A stretch of DNA of 64,000 nucleotides from JAOTYV01 sp041557595 (GTDB lineage Bacteria; Pseudomonadota; Alphaproteobacteria; UBA8366). Made by a program: the position numbers and the translations under genes. The notes beneath the pieces are model-generated. The model was not told where the DNA came from. It did not search any database and worked only from the letters and a program-made list of their open reading frames with translations. Where the stretch lies: positions 18,745 to 82,744 of the forward strand of contig JBFFGE010000002.1 of assembly GCA_041557595.1 (NCBI GenBank). Direction: 5' to 3'. This document shows, in pieces, positions 51,632 to 61,446 of the stretch; position 1 is the first letter of the stretch; every line of letters starts with the position of its first letter.

Positions 51632-52722
51632 TGGTGGCCCCGGTCGACACATCGGCAGACATATCGGCAACCGTATCTGCGGACACCGTGCTGGGCATGC
51701 GCATCACGCCGCTTAACCGCCGCCGCATCGAGAATTTCAAGGCGAACCGCCGCGGCTACTGGTCGCTGTGGATTTTCCTGGTCCTGTTCGTCGGGTCGCT
51801 GTTCGCCGAAGTCATCGCGAACGACCGGCCGCTGGCGGTGGGCTACGACGGCGGCATCTACTTTCCGTTCGCGGCGTATTATCCGGAAACGACATTCGGC
51901 GGCGATTTCGAGACCGAAGCGGACTTCACCGATTCCTTCCTCATCGACATCATCGAAAAGAAGGGTTGGATCCTGTGGCCGCCGGTCCGCTACAGCTTCG
52001 ACACGCACATCTCGAACCTGCCGGTGCCGGCCCCAGCGCCGCCCTCGACCGACAATTGGCTGGGAACCGACGATCAGGCCCGTGATCTCGTCGCGCGGAT
52101 CATCTACGGGTTTCGCATTTCGGTTCTGTTCGGTCTGATCCTGACGATCCTGAGTTCGATTGTCGGCGTCGCCGTCGGCGCGCTGCAAGGCTATTTCGGC
52201 GGGCTGACCGATCTGCTCGGCCAGCGGGCGATTGAAATCTGGAACGGTCTGCCCGCCCTCTATCTGCTGATCATTCTCGCCAGCGTGGTGCAGCCGAATT
52301 TCTGGTGGCTGCTCGGTCTTATGCTGCTGTTCAGCTGGACCGGGCTGGTCGGCGTGGTGCGGGCCGAATTCCTGCGCGCGCGGAATTTCGAATATGTCCG
52401 GGCGGCGCGCGCGCTGGGCGTGAACAACCGGACGATCATGTATCGCCACCTCCTGCCCAACGCGATGGTCGCCACCCTGACATTCTTGCCCTTTATCACG
52501 TCGGGATCGCTGGTGACATTGACGTCGCTCGATTTCCTCGGCTTCGGCTTGCCGCCCGGCTCGGCTTCGCTGGGCGAACTGCTGAAGCAGGGTAAGGAGA
52601 ATCTCCACGCGCCGTGGCTCGGCATCACGGCGTTCGTGACGATTGCGGTGATGCTGTCGCTGCTGGTGTTTATCGGCGAGGCGGTGCGCGACGCCTTCGA
52701 TCCGCGCAAGATTCAAGGGTAA
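51631..52722 (+). CDS. yejE: Peptide ABC transporter permease
   Basis: 363 aa. ITPLNRRRIENFKANRRGYW and the periplasmic loop between helix 1 and 2 are typical of YejE; the EAA loop is EYVRAARALGVNNRTIMYRH. Starts at the ATG at 51631; the frame is open upstream inside yejB but that is not coding. Confidence 0.95.
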   Translation: MVAPVDTSADISATVSADTVLGMRITPLNRRRIENFKANRRGYWSLWIFLVLFVGSLFAEVIANDRPLAVGYDGGIYFPFAAYYPETTFGGDFETEADFTDSFLIDIIEKKGWILWPPVRYSFDTHISNLPVPAPAPPSTDNWLGTDDQARDLVARIIYGFRISVLFGLILTILSSIVGVAVGALQGYFGGLTDLLGQRAIEIWNGLPALYLLIILASVVQPNFWWLLGLMLLFSWTGLVGVVRAEFLRARNFEYVRAARALGVNNRTIMYRHLLPNAMVATLTFLPFITSGSLVTLTSLDFLGFGLPPGSASLGELLKQGKENLHAPWLGITAFVTIAVMLSLLVFIGEAVRDAFDPRKIQG

Positions 52723-52726
52723 TGGC

Positions 52727-54370
52727 ATGAACGATCGGCCTCTTCTCTCGGTCCGCGATCTCTCCGTGACCTTCGATGTGCCCGGCGGGGCGGTCGAGGC
52801 GGTGAAACGGGTATCCTTCGATATCCCGGTGGGAGAAACCCTGGCCCTGGTCGGCGAATCGGGTTCGGGCAAATCGGTGACCGCCTTGTCGGTCCTGCAG
52901 TTGCTGCCGTATCCGACTGCGCGGCACCCCTCGGGCTCGATAGAGTTCAAGGGCCAGGAAATCGTCAATGTAAAGGCGGAGACCTTGCGGCGGGTGCGCG
53001 GCGATCGCATTTCGATGATCTTCCAGGAGCCGATGACGTCGCTCAACCCGCTTCACTCGGTGGAGAAACAGATCAGCGAAACGCTCTTTCTGCACAAGGG
53101 CATGGCGGCGGATGCGGCGCGCGAGCGCGTGCTGGAATTGTTGGAGCTGGTCGGTATCCGCGATGCGGAGGACCGGCTGACCGCCTATCCGCACGAGCTG
53201 TCCGGCGGTCAGCGGCAGCGGGTCATGATCGCCATGGCGCTGGCCAACGATCCCGATCTGCTGATTGCCGACGAGCCGACGACGGCGCTCGACGTCACGA
53301 TTCAGGCGCAGATCCTCAAACTCCTGAGCGAGCTGCAGAGCAAATTCGGCATGGCGATGCTGTTTATCACCCATGATCTGGGCGTGGTTCGCAAAGTGGC
53401 CAAAAGGCTTTGCGTGATGCAGCAGGGCGAGATCGTCGAAACCGGGGTTACGGAAGAGGTCTTCGCGAACCCGCAACACCCCTATACCCGCCGGCTTATC
53501 GAAGCGGAGCCGAGCGGCCAGAAGACGCCGATGCGGCAGGATGCGCCGGCGGTGCTGAGCGGCGGCGACGTGAAGGTCTGGTTTCCGATCAAAAAAGGGT
53601 TGCTGCGGCGCACCGCTTCTTACATTCGCGCCGTCGACGGTATCAGCCTGTCCGTGCGCGAAGGCCAAACCGTCGGCGTGGTCGGCGAATCCGGGTCCGG
53701 CAAGACGACGCTCGGCATGGCGCTGATCCGGTTGCAAAGCAGCCAGGGCGAGATCGTTTTTCAGGGTACGGATATTCAGGGCCTGTCGTCCCGGGAATTG
53801 CGGCCGATGCGCCGCGAATTGCAGGTGGTGTTTCAGGATCCCTATGGCAGTTTGAGTCCGCGCATGTCGGTCGGGCAGATCGTCGAGGAAGGGCTCAAGG
53901 TCCATGAAATCGGCGGCGACGCGGCGGCGCGCGACGCGCTGGTGGTCGAGGCGCTCAAGGAAGTCGATCTCGATCCGGAGACCCGCCACCGTTATCCGCA
54001 TGAATTTTCCGGTGGCCAGCGGCAGCGCATCGCGATCGCCCGGGCGATGGTGTTGAAGCCCCGTTTCGTGGTGCTCGACGAACCCACCTCGGCGCTCGAC
54101 CGTTCGGTGCAGGCGCAGATCGTCGATCTCTTGCGGGCGCTGCAGAAGCGCCACCGCCTCGCCTATCTGTTCATCAGCCACGACTTGCGCGTGGTGCGGG
54201 CGCTGTCCGACGACGTCATCGTGATGCGCGCGGGCAAGGTCGTCGAGCAGGGGCCGGTCGAGACGATTTTCCGCGAGCCGAAGGAAGCCTACACCAAGGC
54301 CCTCATGGCCGCGGCGTTCGATCTCGAGACGGCGGAAGACGCGATCGCCAGCGGCGTTATCGGCGTGTGA
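52727..54370 (+). CDS. yejF: Peptide ABC transporter ATPase, two ABC domains
   Basis: 547 aa with two full ATPase domains, each with GESGSGK, a signature (LSGGQRQRV; FSGGQRQRI) and Walker B (LLIADEPTTALDV; FVVLDEPTSALDR). The oligopeptide-type C-terminal sequence NPQHPYTRRLIEAEPSG follows the first domain. Completes the importer. Confidence 0.96.
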   Translation: MNDRPLLSVRDLSVTFDVPGGAVEAVKRVSFDIPVGETLALVGESGSGKSVTALSVLQLLPYPTARHPSGSIEFKGQEIVNVKAETLRRVRGDRISMIFQEPMTSLNPLHSVEKQISETLFLHKGMAADAARERVLELLELVGIRDAEDRLTAYPHELSGGQRQRVMIAMALANDPDLLIADEPTTALDVTIQAQILKLLSELQSKFGMAMLFITHDLGVVRKVAKRLCVMQQGEIVETGVTEEVFANPQHPYTRRLIEAEPSGQKTPMRQDAPAVLSGGDVKVWFPIKKGLLRRTASYIRAVDGISLSVREGQTVGVVGESGSGKTTLGMALIRLQSSQGEIVFQGTDIQGLSSRELRPMRRELQVVFQDPYGSLSPRMSVGQIVEEGLKVHEIGGDAAARDALVVEALKEVDLDPETRHRYPHEFSGGQRQRIAIARAMVLKPRFVVLDEPTSALDRSVQAQIVDLLRALQKRHRLAYLFISHDLRVVRALSDDVIVMRAGKVVEQGPVETIFREPKEAYTKALMAAAFDLETAEDAIASGVIGV

Positions 54371-54389
54371 CGCGGAGCGGGGACGGCCG

Positions 54390-55319
54390 ATGGCGTTAAT
54401 TTTCTATTCCGAAAACGACCCTTTCGAGTCCTGGCGCGACGCGCTGAACGCCGCCCTTCCCGATCTGGAGGTTCGTCCGTGGGAGTCGCCGGGCGATCCC
54501 GCGGATATCGAGTTTGCGCTGGTCTGGCGGCCGCCCCTGGGGTCGCTCACGCAATTCCCCAATCTCAAGGCGATCCTCAATCTTGGCGCCGGCGTCGACG
54601 GGTTGCTGCGCGATCCGGACCTGCCGGCCGGCGTCCCGATCGTCCGCATGGTCGACAGCGGCCTGGCCACGTGCATGGCGGAATATGTGCTGCTGCATGT
54701 GCTGCGGTATCACCGGGAGCAGCCGGTGCTGGATGCGCAGCAGCGCGCCCATGCGTGGCGGGTTATCGCATCGCCGACCGCGGCGAACCGGCGGGTCGGC
54801 TTGATGGGGCTGGGCGCGATGGGCGGCGCGGCGGCGGCGCTGTTGACGGGGGTCGGCTTCGACGTCGCGGCATGGACCCGGTCGCCGCGGGAAATGCCCG
54901 GCGTTTCCTGCTTCCATGGCGATTCCGGGATGGCGGCGTTTCTCGCCCGCAGCGAAATATTGGTATGTCTTCTGCCGCTGACCGCGGCAACCGCGGGAAT
55001 TCTGAACCGGGATTTATTTGCGGCCCTGCCGCGCGGCGCTTTCCTGATAAACGCCGGGCGCGGCGGGCATCAGGTCGAAGAGGACGTCCTCGCGGCGCTC
55101 GACACGGGCCAGCTCGGCGGCGCAACGCTCGATGTCTTCGGCACCGAGCCCCTGCCCGCGGACAGCCCGTTCTGGGATCATCCGACGGTGACCGTGACGC
55201 CGCACAATGCGAGCATCGTCAACGCGGACTCGGCGATTAACCATGTGTGCGAGTCGATCCGCCAGGTTCGTGCCGGCGTGCCGCTGCACCATGTCGTCGA
55301 TCCGGACACCGGCTATTGA
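54390..55319 (+). CDS. 2-hydroxyacid dehydrogenase, GhrA-like
   Basis: Glyoxylate/hydroxypyruvate reductase A group, 309 aa: NLGAGVDGLLRDPDLP, Rossmann GLMGLGAMGGAA, catalytic Arg in INAGRGGHQVEEDVL, Glu in VFGTEPLP and His in VTVTPHNAS. Lies 19 bp after yejF; the next gene overlaps its stop. Confidence 0.9.
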   Translation: MALIFYSENDPFESWRDALNAALPDLEVRPWESPGDPADIEFALVWRPPLGSLTQFPNLKAILNLGAGVDGLLRDPDLPAGVPIVRMVDSGLATCMAEYVLLHVLRYHREQPVLDAQQRAHAWRVIASPTAANRRVGLMGLGAMGGAAAALLTGVGFDVAAWTRSPREMPGVSCFHGDSGMAAFLARSEILVCLLPLTAATAGILNRDLFAALPRGAFLINAGRGGHQVEEDVLAALDTGQLGGATLDVFGTEPLPADSPFWDHPTVTVTPHNASIVNADSAINHVCESIRQVRAGVPLHHVVDPDTGY

Positions 55320-56581
55320 CCGATCCTGCCGAGCGCCGCCGCCAGGCTCTGGCGATTTTTGCGGCGCTGACCGCAGCCTATGCCGCAAGCCAGTTTTACC
55401 GGGCGTCGCCCGCGGTCATTGCGCCGGATTTGATGCGCGACCTTTCGCTGTCCGCCGAGTCGGTCGGCGGCATCGCCGGCATGTTTTTCCTGATCTTCGG
55501 TCTGGCCCAGTTGCCGGTCGGCGTGCTGCTCGACCGGTTCGGCCCGCGCCGCGCGATGTCGTGCCTGCTGCTGGTCGCGGTGGCCGGCGCCCTGATCTTT
55601 GCGCTGGCGGAGTCCGGGCGGGGTCTTGCGGTGGGGCGGGGCCTGATGGGCCTCGGCTGCGCCGCCGGGTTGATGGGGGCGCTGGTGGTGCTCGGCCATT
55701 GGTTCCCGCCGGAAAAATTCGCCACCATGGGCGGGCTGCTGATGGGATTCGCCAGCGCAGGCGTGTTGCTGGCCGCGACGCCGCTCGCCTATGCCAGCGC
55801 ACAAGTGGGCTGGCGCACGGCCTTCTTCACGGCGGCGGCGATCACCGCCATGCTGGCATTACTGTTGTATTTGGTGGTTCGCGACGCGCCGTCCGGCCAT
55901 GCCAGCGCTTCCAAGGTCCATGAGGGGCCGCGCGAAATCCTTCAGGGCTTGGGCGAAGTCATGCGCAACCGCGATCTGTGGTGTATCTGCGCGATGCAGC
56001 TCTCGATCTATCCCGGCGTGATGGCGGTTGCCGGGCTTTGGGCGGGCCCGTATCTCAACGATGTGCATGGTCTCGACACGGTGGCGCGCGGCAATGTGAT
56101 GAACATCGTGTATGCGGCGCTGGTCATCAGCCCGATCATGTTCGGACCGCTCGATCGGGTTTTCCGGACGCGCAAATGGGTGGTCGTCGGCTCGGCCGTA
56201 TCGCTCGCCTTGATTTTCTCGGTACTGGCGCTTTGGCCGCGTCCGGCGCTATGGCAGGCGATGGCGTTGTTGCTGCTGATGGGGCTCGCCAGCGCCGGGT
56301 CGCTGGTGCTGCACGCGCATGCCCGGTCGCTGCTGCCCGAGCGGCTGCTCGGCCGTGGCATGACGTTACAGAATTCCGCCTCGATGGGCGGCATATTCCT
56401 GATGCAGGGGGCTACCGGCATGATTGTCGGGCTTTTCGAGAATGGCGGTCCGATACCGGAAATCGGCTACCGGCTCGCCTTCGGATTTCTGGCGGTCAGC
56501 TTGCTGCTATCGCTGTCGGTCTATCTTCGCGTGCGCGATGTCGGGCCCGGCGAAGTTCTTCATCCCGCCGAATCCGCTTAA
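55316..56581 (+). CDS. MFS transporter
   Basis: 421 aa with 12 hydrophobic segments and the MFS loop motif GVLLDRFGPRRAM between helices 2 and 3. The start is TTG at 55316, its TTGA overlapping the upstream stop. Substrate unknown; the neighbours (hydroxyacid dehydrogenase, enolase-superfamily enzyme) suggest a sugar-acid or hydroxyacid. Its TAA overlaps the TAA of the convergent gene. Confidence 0.88.
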   Translation: MTDPAERRRQALAIFAALTAAYAASQFYRASPAVIAPDLMRDLSLSAESVGGIAGMFFLIFGLAQLPVGVLLDRFGPRRAMSCLLLVAVAGALIFALAESGRGLAVGRGLMGLGCAAGLMGALVVLGHWFPPEKFATMGGLLMGFASAGVLLAATPLAYASAQVGWRTAFFTAAAITAMLALLLYLVVRDAPSGHASASKVHEGPREILQGLGEVMRNRDLWCICAMQLSIYPGVMAVAGLWAGPYLNDVHGLDTVARGNVMNIVYAALVISPIMFGPLDRVFRTRKWVVVGSAVSLALIFSVLALWPRPALWQAMALLLLMGLASAGSLVLHAHARSLLPERLLGRGMTLQNSASMGGIFLMQGATGMIVGLFENGGPIPEIGYRLAFGFLAVSLLLSLSVYLRVRDVGPGEVLHPAESA

Positions 56582-57747
56582 GTCTTCACGCTGTAGCGGT
56601 CGACGAAGTCCTGATTGATGGTGACGCCGAGGCCCGGACGATCCGGAATCTCGATGAAGCCGTCCTGGACCGTGAAATTCTCTTCGGCGAGTTCGTGCAG
56701 GATCGGATTCGCGCCGAGCGAATACTCGAGAATGAACGCGCTGGAGGCGACGGCAGATACGTGCAGCCCGGCGGCGAAGGTGGTGGCGCCGCCCCAGATA
56801 TGCGCGGCGAAGCGGATCTGCCACGCGCTGCACATGCCTTCGATGCGCATCGCTTCCGTGATCCCGCCGGCGATCGAGAGGTCGGGCTGGAGAATATCGG
56901 CCGCGCGAAGTTCGATCAGGTCGCGGAAATCGAAGCGGGTGAATTCGCTCTCGCCCGTGGCGATGGGAATGTCCGTCATGGCGCGGATCTCGGCGAGACC
57001 GCGCTTGTCGTCCGCCGTCACCGGTTCCTCGAACCAGGCAATCCGGCATTCCCGAACCTGATCGCAAAACCGCTTGGCTTCGGCGACCAAGAACGTGCCG
57101 TGCGCATCGCACATGATATCGATGTCGTCGCCGAGTCCCGCCCGCGCCGCCTGCACCCGGGCGACCGAATGGGCCAGCGTGCCGTCGCCGGACCCGACCC
57201 GCATCTTGACCGCCTTGAAATTTCCGCGGTCGAGGAAGCGCTGCAATTCCTCGGCGATCCCGTCCGCCGGCGCCCATCCGCCGGAGGCATAGGCGGGCAT
57301 GCGGTCATGCCGCTTGCCGCCGAGCAGCCGGTGCACCGGCACGCCCAGCGATTGGCCGAGGATGTCCCAAAGGGCAATATCGATTCCGGCGATGCCGCAC
57401 ATCGTCAGACCGCGGCGGCCCAGCGCCGGGAAGACGTGGCCGCGGTCGAGGGCGAAATGGGCGCGGCTGCCATTGTACATGACGTCCCAGAGCCGGCTGA
57501 TGTCGCGCGGGTCTTCGCCCAGGAGCAGCGGGGCGAGTTCCTGTTCGATCAGTGCGTTCAACGCGTAGTTGGTGCTGGAGCTGCTCAGGGCGGCGCGCGA
57601 CTCGCCGTGGCCGACAATGCCGCATTCCGTCTCGACCCGGACCAGCGTCGTATCGAAGGAACTGATCCGGCCGAAATCGGTGACGTGCTGTTGTGCGTCC
57701 GGAATGGGCACATGCAGCCAATGCGCCGTGACCGATTTGATTTTCAT
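56578..57747 (-). CDS. Enolase-superfamily enzyme, mandelate racemase group
   Basis: 389 aa. Metal ligands Asp214 (CDAHG), Glu240 (WFEEP) and Glu266 (ATGES); the general base pair Asp289/His316 (PDLS; AAHIWGG) places it in the mandelate racemase group; K181-x-R183 replaces the usual KxK. Such enzymes are mostly acid-sugar dehydratases, but the substrate cannot be told. Preceded by MarR upstream. Confidence 0.88.
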   Translation of the reverse strand: MKIKSVTAHWLHVPIPDAQQHVTDFGRISSFDTTLVRVETECGIVGHGESRAALSSSSTNYALNALIEQELAPLLLGEDPRDISRLWDVMYNGSRAHFALDRGHVFPALGRRGLTMCGIAGIDIALWDILGQSLGVPVHRLLGGKRHDRMPAYASGGWAPADGIAEELQRFLDRGNFKAVKMRVGSGDGTLAHSVARVQAARAGLGDDIDIMCDAHGTFLVAEAKRFCDQVRECRIAWFEEPVTADDKRGLAEIRAMTDIPIATGESEFTRFDFRDLIELRAADILQPDLSIAGGITEAMRIEGMCSAWQIRFAAHIWGGATTFAAGLHVSAVASSAFILEYSLGANPILHELAEENFTVQDGFIEIPDRPGLGVTINQDFVDRYSVKT

Positions 57748-57823
57748 ACGTGCTCGCTTTCTTACCGCGCGACCCGGCGCGATAATTCCTGAAGGGCTGA
57801 TGTTCGTCCGGAGCGCTGCTGTC

Positions 57824-58222
57824 CTAACAGGGCGGCGTCTCGGAAGGATGCCCGGCGGCGCGCTGAATGATTTCGCCGAATTCGCTTAGAAATACCGAGC
57901 CCTTGACGGTGCGTTGGATCAAGACGGAACGGCGGTCCGTGTCGTCGATTTTACGGCGCAACAGATCGATCTTGCACAGGCGGTCCAGGGCGCGGGTCAC
58001 CGCCGGTTTCGAGATTTCCAGATGCTGCGACAGCGACCGTACGGTGTGCGGTTGTTGTTCGAGATACACAGTGAGCAGCACCGCCATCTGCCGGGCGGTC
58101 AAATCGGGGCGATCTCCCCGGACGGTATTCAAAGTCACGCGATGCCAGAGATCGAGCCCTTGGCTTGCATTGATGTCGGGTTGCATGCGGCGATCATCTA
58201 TAATGCGCTGAAATTGTTGCAC
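57824..58222 (-). CDS. MarR family transcriptional regulator
   Basis: 132 aa (or 120 from the second Met at 58186), winged helix: LTARQMAVLLTVYLE, LSQHLEISKPAVTRALDRLC, LLRRKIDDTDRRSVLIQRT. It lies between the aminopeptidase gene and the enolase-superfamily gene on the same strand. The target is unknown. Confidence 0.9.
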   Translation of the reverse strand: MQQFQRIIDDRRMQPDINASQGLDLWHRVTLNTVRGDRPDLTARQMAVLLTVYLEQQPHTVRSLSQHLEISKPAVTRALDRLCKIDLLRRKIDDTDRRSVLIQRTVKGSVFLSEFGEIIQRAAGHPSETPPC

Positions 58223-58300
58223 TCCATGGAAACCCTAACGCATGACTATTTCGTCGGCAAGATGTCAACCTCTGATAGTGCGACGACTCGTCCGGCGGGT

Positions 58301-59689
58301 TCAGGAAAAACGTTTCTCGATCACGCGAAAGGCGGCGCGAATCCCCATGGCTTCGCCGCCTTTCGTGCGGCCGGGCCGCGCCAAGGCATTCCAGCCATAG
58401 ACGTCGAAATGCGCCCAGGGGACCGTGTCGCCCGCAAACTCCTGGAGAAAGAGCGCCGCGGTCACGGCGCCGCCCTGCGGTACGCTGCTGGTATTGTTGA
58501 TGTCGGCGATCTCGCTGTCGAGGTAACGGCGATAGGGTCGCCACAACGGCATCCGCCAGACAGGGTCATTTTCCGAGTCTCCGAATTGCGCGAACGCATC
58601 GGCCAATTTGTCGTCATTGCAGAACATCGCGGGTAATTCGGGACCCAACGCCACGCGGGCCGCCCCGGTGAGCGTCGCGAAATCGAGCATGAGCGCCGGT
58701 TTCTCGGACAGCGCTTCGGTCAGTGCGTCGGCGAGCACCAGCCGGCCTTCGGCGTCGGTATTGCCGATCTCGACGGTCTTGCCGGCGCGGGACGGCAGGA
58801 TATCCAGCGGCCTGAACGCGTCGCCGGAGACGCTGTTTTCCACCGCGGCTACAAGGACGCGCAGCCGGACGGGCAGTTTCGCCGACATGATCATGCGCGC
58901 CAGGCCGAGAACATGCGCCGCGCCGCCCATGTCCTTTTTCATCATCAGCATGTTGCCCGCGGCTTTCAGATCGAGGCCGCCGGTGTCGAAACACACCCCC
59001 TTGCCGATCAAGGTAACCTTCGGGTCCTTCGCCTTGCCCCACGTCAGGTCGACCAGGCGCGGCGCGCGCGCGGACGCCCGGCCGACCGCATGGATCATGG
59101 GATAGTTATCGCGCAGCAAATTGTCGCCGATGGTGACTTTACAGCGCGCCTTGAACGCGCGCGCCAGGGCCTTGCCCGCGTCGGCGAGTTCGGCCGGTCC
59201 CATATCGGATGCGGGCGTGTTGATCAGGTCGCGGACCAGATAGGTCGCGCTGGCAGCGCCCTCGACGAACGCCCGATCCGCCGTTTTCGGCCAGACCAGC
59301 TGGGACATGCCGTTCGACGTTTTCTTGTATCGGGTGAATTTGTAGCACCCGAAGGCCCAGCCGAGCGCCGCATTGGTCGAAGTGGATTTTCCGACGGTGT
59401 CTTCGAGGCGGAACCGTCCCGCCGGCAGCTGGCTTGCCGCGGCGGCCCAGGACCAAAGGTCGGACTGCGCGGCAACGCCGACCAATGCCCGTCCGATGGC
59501 GCCACCCGCTTGCTTTCCCTTGGCCGGAACCAGCAGGACCGATCCCGGATCGCCGCGGTAGCCGCTGGCCTTGATCCAGTCTGCCTGGTCGCGGGGTTGC
59601 TTGCCGATCCATCGCTGCAGCGAGTCGGCGGTAACCGGCGTAAGCGTGATGGTCTGGGCATTCGGTTTTGCGGCAAAGCAATCCAGCAT
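58301..59689 (-). CDS. M17 leucyl aminopeptidase family protein
   Basis: 462 aa. Metal and catalytic residues: Lys230 and Asp235 (IGKGVCFDTGG), Asp253 (KKDMGG), signature NTDAEGR (310-316) with Asp and Glu ligands, LMLDFATLTGAARVALG. The N-terminal domain is shorter and different from E. coli PepA, as in the alphaproteobacterial PepB-like group. Start at 59689. Confidence 0.93.
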   Translation of the reverse strand: MLDCFAAKPNAQTITLTPVTADSLQRWIGKQPRDQADWIKASGYRGDPGSVLLVPAKGKQAGGAIGRALVGVAAQSDLWSWAAAASQLPAGRFRLEDTVGKSTSTNAALGWAFGCYKFTRYKKTSNGMSQLVWPKTADRAFVEGAASATYLVRDLINTPASDMGPAELADAGKALARAFKARCKVTIGDNLLRDNYPMIHAVGRASARAPRLVDLTWGKAKDPKVTLIGKGVCFDTGGLDLKAAGNMLMMKKDMGGAAHVLGLARMIMSAKLPVRLRVLVAAVENSVSGDAFRPLDILPSRAGKTVEIGNTDAEGRLVLADALTEALSEKPALMLDFATLTGAARVALGPELPAMFCNDDKLADAFAQFGDSENDPVWRMPLWRPYRRYLDSEIADINNTSSVPQGGAVTAALFLQEFAGDTVPWAHFDVYGWNALARPGRTKGGEAMGIRAAFRVIEKRFS

Positions 59690-59791
59690 GGCGCGGTGTC
59701 CTTGAGTGCGGAGAACGGTTGATGGGCGGTTGCGTCGTGCGGTTTTAACGGGCGCGCGGTGGGGCGGCAAGCAAGCGTGTCGGAGCGGTCG

Positions 59792-60427
59792 TTAGGCGGC
59801 GCGCCATGCCGCGATGAGACGGCGCATCGCGTCGGCCGGATCGGTCGCCCGCATCACCGATCCCATCACTGCGGCCCCCGCGGCGCCGGCTTTTTTGACC
59901 GCGGCCAGGCGGCCGGGCGATATCCCGCCGAGCGCGAGCGCGGGAATCGTCAGGTCGCGGATTTCGCGGCGAAAGCCCTCGGGTTCAAGCGCCGGCCCGT
60001 AACCGGGTTTACTGTCGGTGAGATAAACCGGGCTCATGGTCACGTAGTCGGCGCCGTGTTCCTGGGCGGTTACGGCTTCGGCGAAATTATGCGCGGAGAC
60101 GCCGATCGGGGCATCGGGACCCAAGACCGCGCGGGCCGAGGCGATGGCCTCGGCCGTGGCCAAACGCTGCGGAAAATGAACGCCGGCGGCGCTTGCATCG
60201 GCGGCGGTCCGGGCGTTGCCGCTCATCGCGACCACCGGGTTTTCGCGATGCGTGCGCTCCCGAATTTGCTGGATCAGCGCCTTCAGCGCCGCGCTGCCGA
60301 GGTCCTTTTCGCGGATCAGCACCCATCGACATCCGCCGTCCACCGCTGCCGCCACGACATCGGCGAGCGGTGTCGCGGCCATGCGGCGGTCCGTGATCAA
60401 CAGGACCGGCGGGTCCGGCAGCGTCAA
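59792..60427 (-). CDS. thiE: Thiamine phosphate synthase
   Basis: Joins the pyrimidine and thiazole parts of thiamine. 211 aa TIM barrel: LLITDRRM, WVLIREKDL, GVHFPQRL, VSAHNFAEA, YVTMSPVYLTDSKPGY, ALGGISPGRL. The start overlaps the thiG stop by 4 bp. Last gene of the thi operon. Confidence 0.93.
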   Translation of the reverse strand: MTLPDPPVLLITDRRMAATPLADVVAAAVDGGCRWVLIREKDLGSAALKALIQQIRERTHRENPVVAMSGNARTAADASAAGVHFPQRLATAEAIASARAVLGPDAPIGVSAHNFAEAVTAQEHGADYVTMSPVYLTDSKPGYGPALEPEGFRREIRDLTIPALALGGISPGRLAAVKKAGAAGAAVMGSVMRATDPADAMRRLIAAWRAA

Positions 60428-61206
60428 GTGCCGATAACGCCCGTCTTCGGGCTCGATGCGTCGGCGTGGCGTTTGCGGGGAATCCGGCCGGCAAGATACG
60501 CATGCCGGCCCGCCTCGACGCCGTGCCGCATTGCGGTCGCCATGCGGACCGGGTCGCGTGCCCGGGATACGGCCGAGGCCAGCAGAACGCCGTCGCAGCC
60601 CAGCTCCATCGCCAGCGCCGCGTCCGACGCGGTGCCGATACCCGCATCGACGATGACCGGCACCGTGTTTTCCGCCCGGATGATCTCGATGTTATAGGGA
60701 TTAAGCACGCCCATGCCGGATCCGATCGGCGAACCGAGCGGCATAACCGCAGCGCAACCGAGGTCGACCAGCTTGCGGCAGGTAATCGGATCGTCGGTGC
60801 AATACGGCAGAACCGTGAAGCCGTCGCGCACCATCTCATCCGCCGCGGCCAACAGATGCTCCACATCGGGATACAGGGTTTCCCGGTCGCCGATCACCTC
60901 GAGCTTGATCCAATTCGTCTCGAGCGCCTCGCGGGCGAGCTGCGCGGTCAGCACCGCGTCCTTCGCGGTGAAACAGCCGGCGGTATTGGGCAGGATATGG
61001 TAGTCGCCCTCGAGCAGGTCGAGCACGGTCTCTCCCCCGGCCGACAAATCCACCCGCCGGATCGCGACGGTGACGATCTGCGCGCCACTGGCGGCGATTG
61101 AGTCGAGCATTATCTGATTGTTGGGATACCGCGCACTGCCGATCAGCAGACGCGACGTAAAGGTCTTGTCGGCAATCGTCAGCGAATCTTCAAGCGGGTT
61201 GTACAT
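60424..61206 (-). CDS. thiG: Thiazole synthase
   Basis: 260 aa; Schiff-base lysine in NWIKLEVIGD, IGSARYPN at the start and GSPIGSGMGVLN, VIVDAGIGTASDAALAMELG, SAVSRARDPVRMA at the end. Uses dehydroglycine from ThiO and sulfur from ThiS thiocarboxylate. 33 bp after thiS. Confidence 0.96.
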   Translation of the reverse strand: MYNPLEDSLTIADKTFTSRLLIGSARYPNNQIMLDSIAASGAQIVTVAIRRVDLSAGGETVLDLLEGDYHILPNTAGCFTAKDAVLTAQLAREALETNWIKLEVIGDRETLYPDVEHLLAAADEMVRDGFTVLPYCTDDPITCRKLVDLGCAAVMPLGSPIGSGMGVLNPYNIEIIRAENTVPVIVDAGIGTASDAALAMELGCDGVLLASAVSRARDPVRMATAMRHGVEAGRHAYLAGRIPRKRHADASSPKTGVIGT

Positions 61207-61239
61207 GGCTCCTCTGCCTTTCTTCAGTGTGGCGCGGGC

Positions 61240-61446
61240 TTACCCTCCGGGCGCCGGCCGGACAATCTCCACATCGTCGCCGGGGTTGACCATTGCTTCC
61301 TGCCATCGGCCGCGCGGGACGACCACCCCGTTGATCGCTACGGCGACGAACCGCGCCGTTGCGTCGACCTCTTCCGCCGCCAGCAGGTCGAGCACCGTGG
61401 CGACCCGAAGCTCCTTTTCTTCGCCATTGACGCGGATGCTTGTCAT
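61240..61446 (-). CDS. thiS: Sulfur carrier protein ThiS
   Basis: 68 aa, ubiquitin-like, ending in the Gly-Gly that carries the thiocarboxylate; VAVAINGVVVPRGRW is the family core. Overlaps thiO by 4 bp. No thiF is present in the operon. Confidence 0.95.
   Translation of the reverse strand: MTSIRVNGEEKELRVATVLDLLAAEEVDATARFVAVAINGVVVPRGRWQEAMVNPGDDVEIVRPAPGG

Noticed and set aside
51583..54181. Two minus-strand frames of about 490-500 residues
   Set aside because: Antisense to yejE and yejF, His/Gln/Arg-rich without motifs.
55978..57792. 604-residue plus-strand frame
   Set aside because: Shadow of the MFS and enolase-superfamily genes in other frames.
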